Source: JAIEPX01 sp963725255
GTDB taxonomy: Bacteria; Pseudomonadota; Gammaproteobacteria; JAIEPX01
Assembly (NCBI GenBank): GCA_963725255.1
Contig: CAVRXV010000013.1
Location: 7,788-71,787 of the forward strand
Length of the DNA: 64,000 bases
Reading direction: 5' to 3'
Shown: one piece after another, positions 37,702-45,931 of the stretch
Layout of the letters: each line of letters begins with the position of its first letter
Position numbering within the stretch: the stretch's first letter is position 1
Position numbers and translations under genes: made by a program
The notes under the pieces: generated by a model
Database searches by the model: none
What the model saw: the letters and a program-made list of their open reading frames with translations, nothing else
Told to the model about the DNA's origin: nothing

Positions 37702-38715
37702 ATGTCAGCGCTACATCCCCCCTTCCCTTTATCACGAATGCAACGCCTTCGAAACCATGCAGGTATGCGTGCTTTAGTCCGAGAAACGCAACTGACGTGT
37801 AACGATCTGGTTTATCCGCTGTTTATTCATCATGGTGAGGATTTTAAAAATCACCTCGTCTCTATGCCTGGATGTTGCCAGCAATCTGTTGATCAATTAG
37901 ATTCTGAAATCAAAGAAATAGTCGATCTGAAAATTCCTGCGGTTTTGTTATTTGGTGTTCCTGAATATAAAGATGAACACGGCACAAGTTCGTGGGAAGA
38001 GGACGGCGTTGTTCAAGAAGCGATTCGAAAAATAAAATCACTCGCACCTGATTTATTAGTGATGGTTGATCTATGCTTTTGTGAATATATGGAACACGGC
38101 CACTGTGGTGTAATGAATGAAATCAATGGGCAACGTGATCTTGATGCAGATGCCACTCTACCATTGCTAGGCAAACAAGCCGTAAGCTTAGCAAGAGCCG
38201 GTGCTGATGTGATCGCACCCAGCGGGATGGTTGATGGTATGGTGACTGCTGTACGAACTGCCCTCGACAAGGAAGGCTTCTCTCACATCCCCGTCATGAG
38301 CTATGCGGTTAAATACGCCTCTTCATTGTACGGACCTTTTCGTGAAGCCACATTAGGCACGCCCAAATTTGGCAACCGACAAACTTATCAAATGGATGCT
38401 GGCAATGCCAATGAAGCCATCCGCGAATGCTCTATCGATGTCAGCGAAGGTGCCGACATTCTCATGGTCAAACCCGCTCACGCTTATTTAGACGTGATCT
38501 GGCGCGTCAAACAACGCTTCCCCGAGCTTCCCATGGCTGCCTACCAAGTCAGCGGCGAATACGCCATGATCAAAGCCGCCGGCGAAAAAGGCTGGCTCGA
38601 CGAAAAACGCGTCATGATGGAAATCCTCACCGCCATCAAACGCGCCGGTGCCGATATCATCATCACCTACTTCGCCAAAGATGCCGCCAAGCTCTTAAAC
38701 GGCGTCGCGTCTTGA
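37702..38715 (+). CDS. hemB: Delta-aminolevulinic acid dehydratase (porphobilinogen synthase)
   Basis: A 337-residue enzyme that joins two ALA molecules to porphobilinogen in haem synthesis. The zinc site is of the Cys type (VDLCFCEYMEHGHCGV). The two active-site lysines lie in MSYAVKYAS and ILMVKPAHAYLDV. It is intact. The last about 300 bases are much richer in C-ending codons than the first 700, and the C-terminus with stop (GVAS) lies in the dispersed 3'-end repeat. Upstream (37413-37701) are the previous gene's terminator and decayed repeat ends only. Confidence 0.97.
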   Translation: MSALHPPFPLSRMQRLRNHAGMRALVRETQLTCNDLVYPLFIHHGEDFKNHLVSMPGCCQQSVDQLDSEIKEIVDLKIPAVLLFGVPEYKDEHGTSSWEEDGVVQEAIRKIKSLAPDLLVMVDLCFCEYMEHGHCGVMNEINGQRDLDADATLPLLGKQAVSLARAGADVIAPSGMVDGMVTAVRTALDKEGFSHIPVMSYAVKYASSLYGPFREATLGTPKFGNRQTYQMDAGNANEAIRECSIDVSEGADILMVKPAHAYLDVIWRVKQRFPELPMAAYQVSGEYAMIKAAGEKGWLDEKRVMMEILTAIKRAGADIIITYFAKDAAKLLNGVAS

Positions 38716-38742
38716 GTTGTTAGATGTTTTCGAAAATCAGTG
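38701..38742 (+). repeat. 3'-end repeat, copy at hemB
   Basis: Starts GGCGTCGCGTCTTGAGTTGT and ends AAAATCAGTG. The hemB stop codon TGA is inside it. Compare 5904-5940 and 7199-7240. Confidence 0.88.
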
Positions 38743-38820
38743 GTAATTTTGAGCAAAAACAATTTGGATTTTATCTTAGTACTACTAGTATATCTATAAA
38801 TTAGACTAACCCAAGAATAA

Positions 38821-38949
38821 AAACGTTCAGATTTTAGGCCAGGTCACGTCAAAAAAATATTTTTAAACCGGAGTTTACTTATCATGTAAATGAGGATTTA
38901 AAAATATTTTTTTCACGCGAGATGGGCAAAATATGGACGTTTGTCTCTA
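38821..38949. repeat. Foldback repeat K, copy 1
   Basis: 129 bases with imperfect inverted arms (about 47 bases each, starting AAACGTTCAGATTTTAGGC) around a short centre with GTTTACTT and GTAAAT. Copy 2 is at 42835-42960. It occupies the spacer between hemB and putA. Confidence 0.85.
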
Positions 38950-38962
38950 TTTCTAAATGACA

Positions 38963-41900
38963 TCAATCACCCAGAGAAAGCAACGTCGCATTACCTCCGG
39001 TCGCCGCCGTATTAATTGATAGCGTTCTTTCAACACAAAGACGCGGTAAATAATGTGGCCCACCCGCTTTAGGACCGGTTCCTGATAATCCTTCACCACC
39101 AAACGGTTGTACACCCACCACAGCGCCAATCATATTTCTATTAATATAAGTATTTCCTGCACATGTGCGTTCATGAATAAATTCTGCGGTGCTGTCGATG
39201 CGAGTGTGTACTCCTAAAGTTAATCCGTAACCGGTTTTATTAATCGAATTAATAATCGATTCTAACTCGTTGGCGCGAAAACGAATAACATGCAAAATGG
39301 GTCCGAACACTTCGCGCTCTAGTTGATCAATGCGATCAATTTCATACGCACACGGCGCAAAAAATGTTCCCTGCTCGCACCCTTCACTCAACTCAACGCG
39401 ATGAATTAATTTTCCAATTTGATCTAAAAATTTTGTGTGCTCAATTAATGTGTTTCTAGAGCTCTCATCAATCACAGGACCAATATCATTATGCAAAAAT
39501 CCTGGATCACCCAATCTGAGTTGAGCCATGGCACCTTTTAATATTGTAATGACTTTATCAGCGATATCCTGTTGCACAAATAAAACACGTAAACACGAAC
39601 ACCGCTGCCCTGCACTATAAAAAGCAGAGTTGATCACATCGATGACTAATTGTTCGGGCAACGCGGAAGAATCGGCAATCATCGCATTTTGTCCGCCCGT
39701 TTCTGCAATGAACGGCACTAAAGCGCCTGATCGTGCAGCGAGCGTTTGATTAATATGACGCGCTGTTTCGGTCGAGCCGGTAAATAAAATAGCATCCACT
39801 CGATGATCACCCACTAATTTATCGCCAATCACACTACCGCGCCCTGGCAAAAATTGTAATACATCGGTAGGCACGCCTGCTTCATGCAACAATTCAACAG
39901 CACGCGCACCAATTAATGGCGTTTGCGCCGCCGGTTTCGCAATCACTGCATTTCCCGCCGCTAAAGAAGCAACCACTTGTCCTGTAAAAATTGCGAGCGG
40001 AAAATTCCACGGACTGATGCACGCAACAACACCGCGCCCTACTAATTTCAGCGAATTAAATTCTCCAGTAGGCCCTACAAGTTCCTGTGGTGTTAAAACT
40101 TTTTCAGCTTGATCCGCATAATACCGACAAAAATCCACCGCTTCTCGCACTTCAGAAACCGCATCCGGAATTGTTTTTCCTGCTTCACGAATCACAATCG
40201 CCATTAATTCGGCTGAATTTTTTTCAAATAAATCAGCGGCTAATCGCAAACAATTTGCGCGCTTTGTCACGGGCCAACGATGCCATTTTTCGTATCCCGT
40301 TCTTGCAAGTGCCAACATTAAATCAGCATCAGCTGCCGTTCCTTCTATCACTTCTCCCACCACATTATTTCGTTGACGGGGCTCCGTCACTTTTTTACTG
40401 ACGCGTTCTTTATCTTCTCGTTTTAACGTTGGCGATGCTGACCATTGTTGATGACTGAATTTTTCCAATTGATCTTTGAGTTTTTTGGCTTCATTCACAT
40501 CGGAAAAATCAATTCCGGCTGAATTTTGTCGTGACGCACCGTAAATATTTTTAGGTAATGGAATTTTTGAATGCGGTTTCACTTCTAAAGACACTAATTT
40601 CGCAATAGGATCAGCGACTAAATCATCAATGGGAGATGCTTCATCGACAATACGATTGACAAACGATGTGTTCGCCCCATTTTCCAATAAACGTCGAACA
40701 AGATAGGGTAATAAATCTTCGTGTGATCCAACGGGCGCATAAATGCGACACGGGCGTTGATATTTTCCAGGCACAACAACAGAATCGTATAACGCACGAC
40801 CCATACCTTGTAAACATTGAAATTCATAATCTGTCCGATTTTGCATCAGTGACATAATCACTGAAACAGATTGTGCGTTGTGAGTTGCAAATTGTGGGAA
40901 TATTACATCGCCTGCAGCGGCTAATTTTTTCGCACAGACAATATAGGAAACATCCGTTGAAACTTTACGTGTGTAAACAGGATAATTTGATAAGCCTCTG
41001 ACTTGACTATCTTTTATTTCTGTATCCCAATATGCTCCTTTCACCAAACGCACCATTATTTTTCGATTTGCATCACGAGCTGTCGTTACCAACCAATCAA
41101 TTACATAAAGGGCACGTTTTTGATACGCTTGCACAGCTAAACCAAAACCATTCCAACCTGTTAAAGAATTATCGCGCAATACGCGTTCAATAATATCTAA
41201 AGACATTTCCAAACGATCGGCCTCTTCTGCATCAACCGTTAATCCGATGTTGTACTGTTTTGCTTGCTGAGCTAATTTTAATAATCGATCGCTTAAAAAA
41301 TCCACTGATTCAGTCCATCGCCCCACTTCGTAGCGTGGATATAACGCTGATAATTTAATAGAAATTCCCGACCCTTCAATCGGACCTCGTCCCGCAGATG
41401 ATTGACCTATTGCATCGATAGCATTTTTATAGGCTTGAAAATACCGCTCAGCATCTTCTGAAGTTCGTGCTGCTTCTCCTAACATATCGTACGAAAATCG
41501 ATAGCCCATTTTTTCTGGTTTTTGTGCTCTTTTCAGCGCTTCTGTAATATCTCGTCCTACAATAAATTGTTTGCCTAATATTCGCATGGCTTCGCCAACG
41601 GCTTTACGAATAACAGGCTCACCCGTTCGCTCAACTAATCCTTTGAAAACACGTGTAAAATGATTCGTACTCGTATTTTCGGATAACACACGGCCCGTTA
41701 ACATTAATCCCCATGTCGCCGCATTAACAAACAACGAATCACTTTTCCCTAAACTGGTTTGCCAATCTGGTGTCGTTAATTTATCACGAAGTAAAAGATC
41801 GATGGTGTCCTTATCAGGAATTCGCAACAACGCTTCTGCCAAACACATAAGCGCAATGCCTTCTTCGCTTGATAAATGATATTGATATAGAAATGCATCA

Positions 41901-42100
41901 ATTCCACCTTTACCTAATCGTTCACCACGAACTTGCTTCACCAATTCGCGCGCATTTTTTTCAATAGTTTGAAGATCTTCTGAAGAAAATGTCGCGTGCT
42001 GCAATAAATAATTGATGGACTCATTTTCATCACGTCGATACGCATCGGTAATGGCTTGACGTAACATTTCACGATCGGGAATTGATGTAAACATAAACAT
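38963..42100 (-). CDS. putA: Bifunctional proline dehydrogenase / P5C dehydrogenase
   Basis: A 1045-residue enzyme that oxidises proline to glutamate. The PRODH barrel covers roughly residues 60-470 (GRDITEALKRAQKPEKMGY, LTVDAEEADRLEMSLDI, VKGAYWDTEIK). The aldehyde dehydrogenase part follows from about 500, with Glu near 802 in FIAETGGQNAM and the nucleophile Cys near 833 in SAGQRCSCLRVLF. PutA of enteric bacteria has about 1320 residues with an N-terminal ribbon-helix-helix and a C-terminal extension; both are missing, so this form should not regulate its own gene. The ATG at 42100 follows GGGG with 7-base spacing. Glutamate produced here would normally feed the 2-oxoglutarate dehydrogenase step that is broken in this window. 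Confidence 0.97.
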   Translation of the reverse strand: MFMFTSIPDREMLRQAITDAYRRDENESINYLLQHATFSSEDLQTIEKNARELVKQVRGERLGKGGIDAFLYQYHLSSEEGIALMCLAEALLRIPDKDTIDLLLRDKLTTPDWQTSLGKSDSLFVNAATWGLMLTGRVLSENTSTNHFTRVFKGLVERTGEPVIRKAVGEAMRILGKQFIVGRDITEALKRAQKPEKMGYRFSYDMLGEAARTSEDAERYFQAYKNAIDAIGQSSAGRGPIEGSGISIKLSALYPRYEVGRWTESVDFLSDRLLKLAQQAKQYNIGLTVDAEEADRLEMSLDIIERVLRDNSLTGWNGFGLAVQAYQKRALYVIDWLVTTARDANRKIMVRLVKGAYWDTEIKDSQVRGLSNYPVYTRKVSTDVSYIVCAKKLAAAGDVIFPQFATHNAQSVSVIMSLMQNRTDYEFQCLQGMGRALYDSVVVPGKYQRPCRIYAPVGSHEDLLPYLVRRLLENGANTSFVNRIVDEASPIDDLVADPIAKLVSLEVKPHSKIPLPKNIYGASRQNSAGIDFSDVNEAKKLKDQLEKFSHQQWSASPTLKREDKERVSKKVTEPRQRNNVVGEVIEGTAADADLMLALARTGYEKWHRWPVTKRANCLRLAADLFEKNSAELMAIVIREAGKTIPDAVSEVREAVDFCRYYADQAEKVLTPQELVGPTGEFNSLKLVGRGVVACISPWNFPLAIFTGQVVASLAAGNAVIAKPAAQTPLIGARAVELLHEAGVPTDVLQFLPGRGSVIGDKLVGDHRVDAILFTGSTETARHINQTLAARSGALVPFIAETGGQNAMIADSSALPEQLVIDVINSAFYSAGQRCSCLRVLFVQQDIADKVITILKGAMAQLRLGDPGFLHNDIGPVIDESSRNTLIEHTKFLDQIGKLIHRVELSEGCEQGTFFAPCAYEIDRIDQLEREVFGPILHVIRFRANELESIINSINKTGYGLTLGVHTRIDSTAEFIHERTCAGNTYINRNMIGAVVGVQPFGGEGLSGTGPKAGGPHYLPRLCVERTLSINTAATGGNATLLSLGD

Positions 42101-42137
42101 TGATAAACCCCTTAAATCATTGTGGTTTGTGTTTGAT

Positions 42138-42156
42138 GGGGTCAAGTCTTGACCCC
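42138..42156. repeat. Minimal constant-end palindrome
   Basis: GGGGTCAAGTCTTGACCCC, a 19-base palindrome made only of the shared end of the inverted-repeat family, with no private interior. It lies between ppa and putA. Confidence 0.85.
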
Positions 42157-42163
42157 TTATGCT

Positions 42164-42697
42164 CTACTTTTGTGCAGTCTCGTAAAGACGGATACTATCC
42201 AAAACTTCTTTTTTCGCTTCTTCAACACCAAACCATCCATCAATATTCACCCATTTTCCATCTTCAAGATCTTTATAGTGTGCGAAAAAATGTGCAATAG
42301 AATGAATCATTAATTCAGGTAAATCATTATAATCACGCACTGTGTGATAAATCGGCGTTAATTTTGTTGAAGGGACTGCTAAAATTTTACTGTCCCCCCC
42401 TTTTTCATCGGTCATTCTCAACACACCAATAACACGACAAGAAATCACGCATGCAAATTCTAAGGGATAAGGAGTCACAACTAAAACATCCAATGGGTCA
42501 CCATCGTCACACAACGTTCTAGGAACATAACCATAATTACAAGGATACACCATCGACGTCGCCATAAATCGATCAACCTTCATCACGCCGAATTCTTTAT
42601 CAACTTCATATTTTACCGGATTGCTTTGAGCAGGAATTTCGATAATAACATTTACATTTTCGGGGGTGTTATCGCCCGCTGATACGCCTTCAAACAT
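42164..42697 (-). CDS. ppa: Inorganic pyrophosphatase (family I)
   Basis: A 177-residue cytosolic enzyme that hydrolyses pyrophosphate. NVIIEIPAQSNPVKYEVDK, MVYPCNYGYVPRTL, the metal-binding DDGDPLDVLV and AHFFAHYKDLEDGKWV are family motifs. The ATG at 42697 has AAGG about 7 bases upstream; a GTG at 42706 is the alternative. Complete. Confidence 0.97.
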   Translation of the reverse strand: MFEGVSAGDNTPENVNVIIEIPAQSNPVKYEVDKEFGVMKVDRFMATSMVYPCNYGYVPRTLCDDGDPLDVLVVTPYPLEFACVISCRVIGVLRMTDEKGGDSKILAVPSTKLTPIYHTVRDYNDLPELMIHSIAHFFAHYKDLEDGKWVNIDGWFGVEEAKKEVLDSIRLYETAQK

Positions 42698-42834
42698 CGT
42701 TTCCACCTTATTAGTTCAAAAGGGGGCATTATACCCTCAAGCCAGCCTAAGATGAAGCGTGAAATAGATCCAAAACGTTGCTATACTCAACCAAGTTTTT
42801 GAGTAACTACTTAGCCTGAAGTTTGAAAATAGTA

Positions 42835-42960
42835 AAACGCTCAGATTTTAGGCAAGATCGCGTCAAAAATGGGATTAAAAAGCGGAGTCTACTTATGTAA
42901 ATGAGCATTTTTAATCCCATTTTTCACGCGAGATTGGCAAAATATGAGCGTTTGTCTCTA
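42835..42960. repeat. Foldback repeat K, copy 2
   Basis: 126 bases, arms starting AAACGCTCAGATTTTAGGC and ending CGTTTGTCTCTA, like copy 1 but with a different AT-rich inner stem (TGGGATTAAAAA/TTTTTAATCCCA). It sits between divergent ppa and prfC. Confidence 0.85.
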
Positions 42961-42995
42961 GTAGCTGATTAGTTAATTTTTTAACAGGTATTCTT

Positions 42996-44570
42996 ATGTC
43001 CACCCACGAAATAGCCAAACGACGGACGTTTGCCATCATTTCGCATCCTGATGCGGGAAAAACGACCCTCACCGAAAAACTGTTGCTTTTCGGGGGCGCG
43101 ATCCAGTTAGCCGGTACCGTTAAAGGCCGCAAAGCATCCCGACATGCCACTTCCGATTGGATGGCCATGGAAAAAGAACGCGGGATCTCTGTGACGACTT
43201 CGGTCATGCAATTTCCGTTTCGCGACCACATCATCAACCTACTGGACACACCCGGACACGCAGACTTCTCCGAAGATACCTATCGTACCCTCACTGCCGT
43301 GGACTCTGCGTTGATGGTTATCGATGCTGCAAAAGGTGTGGAAGCTCGCACCATAAAATTAATGGAAGTCTGCCGGTTGCGTCACACACCCATCATGACC
43401 TTCATCAATAAATTGGATCGTGAAGGACGATCACCTATTGAATTACTCGATGAAATTGAAACTATTCTCAACATCCAATGCGCACCCATCACATGGCCTA
43501 TTGGAATGGGGCAACGATTTAAAGGTATTTACAATCTTTACGAGGATAAAATTTATCTATACCAACACGGACAAAATTTAAAAACTCAACAAGCGACCAT
43601 CATTGAAGGTCTAAATAATCCAGAATTAAATTCAGTTTTAGAAGATTCCATCGGTGAATTACGCCAAGAATTAGAGCTTATTCAAGGAGCCAGCAATCCA
43701 TTTGACATTGAAAAATATCGAGCAGGCCAACAAACACCCGTGTATTTTGGTTCAGCGGTCAACAATTTTGGCATCAGCGAATTGCTCGCTGACTTCATTA
43801 AATTTGCGCCTGCACCTCAACCACGAGAAACCCAACAGCGTATAGTAAAACCCGAAGATCAAATGTTCTCAGGATTTGTTTTTAAAATTCAAGCAAACAT
43901 GGATCCTAATCATCGCGATCGCATCGCTTTTTTACGCATTTGCTCGGGTGAATATCTACGCGGTATGAAAGTAAAACATTGGCGTATCAATAAAGAAATT
44001 CAAATTAACAACGCCGTAACTTTTATGGCTGGCCAACGCGAAAATCTTGAACATGCTTATCCTGGAGATATTTTAGGTTTACATAATCACGGAACAATTC
44101 AAATTGGCGATACTTTTACGGTGGGCGATCAGTTAAAATTTACGGGTATTCCAAATTTTGCACCCGAATTGTTTAAACGAATCGTGTTGAAAGACCCGCT
44201 CAAGCAAAAGTCGCTTTTAAAAGGATTAATTGAATTATCCGAAGAAGGCGCTACACAACTTTTTCGTCCACTCAGCAGCAACGATTTAATTTTAGGCGCT
44301 ATTGGAACCCTTCAATTTGAAGTTGTGGCGTATCGATTAAAGCACGAATACCACGTTGATTGTAAATATGAACCCGTCAACATCAATTGTGCCCGATGGG
44401 TCGTTTGTGATGATGCAAAAATGTTAAAAGAACTCGAAAAGAAAGAACAGACTCACTTGGCCATTGATAGCTCAAACCAACTCTGCTATCTCGCGCCTAC
44501 GCAAGTAAATTTAAATTTAGCGATGGAACGTTGGCCTCAAGTAAAATTTACTGCGACAAGAGAGCATTAA
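42996..44570 (+). CDS. prfC: Peptide chain release factor 3
   Basis: A 524-residue translational GTPase that recycles RF1/RF2. The G-domain motifs are intact: SHPDAGKTTLTEKL (P-loop), RGISVTTSVMQFPF (switch I), LDTPGHADFSEDTYR and TFINKLDREGR. The length matches the family (about 529). It ends 4 bases before the convergent glycosidase gene. Unlike the related GTPase gene typA 4 kb away, it has no frame defect. Confidence 0.97.
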   Translation: MSTHEIAKRRTFAIISHPDAGKTTLTEKLLLFGGAIQLAGTVKGRKASRHATSDWMAMEKERGISVTTSVMQFPFRDHIINLLDTPGHADFSEDTYRTLTAVDSALMVIDAAKGVEARTIKLMEVCRLRHTPIMTFINKLDREGRSPIELLDEIETILNIQCAPITWPIGMGQRFKGIYNLYEDKIYLYQHGQNLKTQQATIIEGLNNPELNSVLEDSIGELRQELELIQGASNPFDIEKYRAGQQTPVYFGSAVNNFGISELLADFIKFAPAPQPRETQQRIVKPEDQMFSGFVFKIQANMDPNHRDRIAFLRICSGEYLRGMKVKHWRINKEIQINNAVTFMAGQRENLEHAYPGDILGLHNHGTIQIGDTFTVGDQLKFTGIPNFAPELFKRIVLKDPLKQKSLLKGLIELSEEGATQLFRPLSSNDLILGAIGTLQFEVVAYRLKHEYHVDCKYEPVNINCARWVVCDDAKMLKELEKKEQTHLAIDSSNQLCYLAPTQVNLNLAMERWPQVKFTATREH

Positions 44571-44574
44571 CTCT

Positions 44575-45348
44575 TTAACCGGTAGAGGCTGCACGTGGCA
44601 CTACAACAACGACATCAGCGACTGGCATAAAACTCGGTACTGATAGCACAAAATCATTTAATCTCGCATACAATTGAGTGGAAGAACCGCCATCTAAATT
44701 AATCGCTTGCCAACACGCCAAACCATTTTCAGGTTCGGATTTTTGCAAAATTTCTGCCAATTCCATCGTTGATAAATACAAATTTTGCGTTGCCACAACC
44801 ACTACTTGACCATTGCGTCGAATGCCTAACGCAGAACGATTGGCAACACCAGGACGAAGCTTTGGAATTTCTCCGTTCACTAATAATCGTGGTCCACTCT
44901 GCACTGCAAAATCAACATCATTTTCAGGATGATATTGGCTTGCGGATAAAATTTTTGCGTGATTATTTTGAATTAAAAAAACGCCCCACCACGGTGAATG
45001 TTTAAAACGACTCAATAATTCACCATCACTGATGCGCAAACCTAAACTTGTCATATCCGGTGAAAAAAAACCGCCATTTATTCCCAGAATACCTTTGCTA
45101 GCCATGGTCAAATTTTGTGCAGAAGAAAATTGGCCTTCATATTCTTTAGCCAGGGCTAATGAAAAACGAAAATAATTTAAATCCACTCTAAAAGCGTGCA
45201 ATATTCCTGTGCTGGTGAGTGTTGGAGTTACGAGCTGTGTATACCATAATCCAGGAGCTAATTGTCGCCACTGCGTTTTTGCGCAAACTGAACTACTCAA
45301 AAAACAAATGAAAATGAGGAGCGAAATTTTCCGAATTAAATTATGCAT
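44575..45348 (-). CDS. Exported phosphodiester glycosidase-domain protein
   Basis: A 257-residue protein with an N-terminal signal peptide (KISLLIFICFLSSSVCA). The body matches the NAGPA/DUF2233 phosphodiester glycosidase fold: GILGINGGFFSPDM, AVQSGPRLLVNGEIP, RSALGIRRNGQVVVV and INLDGGSSTQLY, which carry the conserved acidic and Gly residues. It is likely periplasmic. It follows pabA by 3 bases and is probably in one transcript with pabB-pabA, although its role in folate synthesis is not evident. The substrate is unknown. Confidence 0.85.
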   Translation of the reverse strand: MHNLIRKISLLIFICFLSSSVCAKTQWRQLAPGLWYTQLVTPTLTSTGILHAFRVDLNYFRFSLALAKEYEGQFSSAQNLTMASKGILGINGGFFSPDMTSLGLRISDGELLSRFKHSPWWGVFLIQNNHAKILSASQYHPENDVDFAVQSGPRLLVNGEIPKLRPGVANRSALGIRRNGQVVVVATQNLYLSTMELAEILQKSEPENGLACWQAINLDGGSSTQLYARLNDFVLSVPSFMPVADVVVVVPRAASTG

Positions 45349-45351
45349 TTG

Positions 45352-45930
45352 TTACTCCTTGTCAGTATATGATCCTAAAAACTGCTGCAATAATTCATAG
45401 CCACATTCCGTTAACACAGACTCAGGATGGAATTGTACACCAAACACCGGCAAATGACGATGCTGTAATCCCATGATCTCACCTTGCTCACTCCACGCCG
45501 TGACCATCAAGCTCTCTGGCAAAGTCTCTGATTCTACAATTAACGAATGATAACGCCCGACCTTGATCGGATTCACCAAACCAGCAAAAATCCCAGTATC
45601 GTTATGCGTGATAATACTTGATTTACCGTGCATAGGATACCGACCTCGCACAACACGTCCACCAAAAGCCTCTCCAATCGCTTGATGACCTAAACAAACG
45701 CCTAAAATGGGTATTCGGTCAGATAATTGACGAATGATTTCCAACGATATACCGGCATCTTTAGGTCCACCAGGTCCTGGTGAAATAATAATATGGGACG
45801 GATTGAGTGCACTCACCTCAGACACGCTAATTGCATCATGGCGAAAAACTTGACGTTGATAACCCAACTCACCCACATAGCGTGCTAAGTTGTAGACAAA
45901 CGAATCATAATTATCGATTAAAATAATCAT
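45352..45930 (-). CDS. pabA: Aminodeoxychorismate synthase glutamine amidotransferase
   Basis: A 192-residue class I amidotransferase that delivers ammonia to PabB. IDNYDSFVYNLARY near the start, the nucleophile in ILGVCLGHQAIGEAFGG and the His/Glu pair in GVQFHPESVLTE are complete. TrpG is very similar and one protein may serve both pathways, but the immediate neighbour is PabB-like. It lies 1 base after pabB. Confidence 0.9.
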   Translation of the reverse strand: MIILIDNYDSFVYNLARYVGELGYQRQVFRHDAISVSEVSALNPSHIIISPGPGGPKDAGISLEIIRQLSDRIPILGVCLGHQAIGEAFGGRVVRGRYPMHGKSSIITHNDTGIFAGLVNPIKVGRYHSLIVESETLPESLMVTAWSEQGEIMGLQHRHLPVFGVQFHPESVLTECGYELLQQFLGSYTDKE

Positions 45931-45931
45931 T

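Noticed and set aside
38427..38723. 98-residue Arg/His-rich ORF inside the end of hemB
   Set aside because: It exists only because the hemB 3' part is rich in C-ending codons; composition (Arg, His, Cys runs) is typical of an out-of-frame reading.
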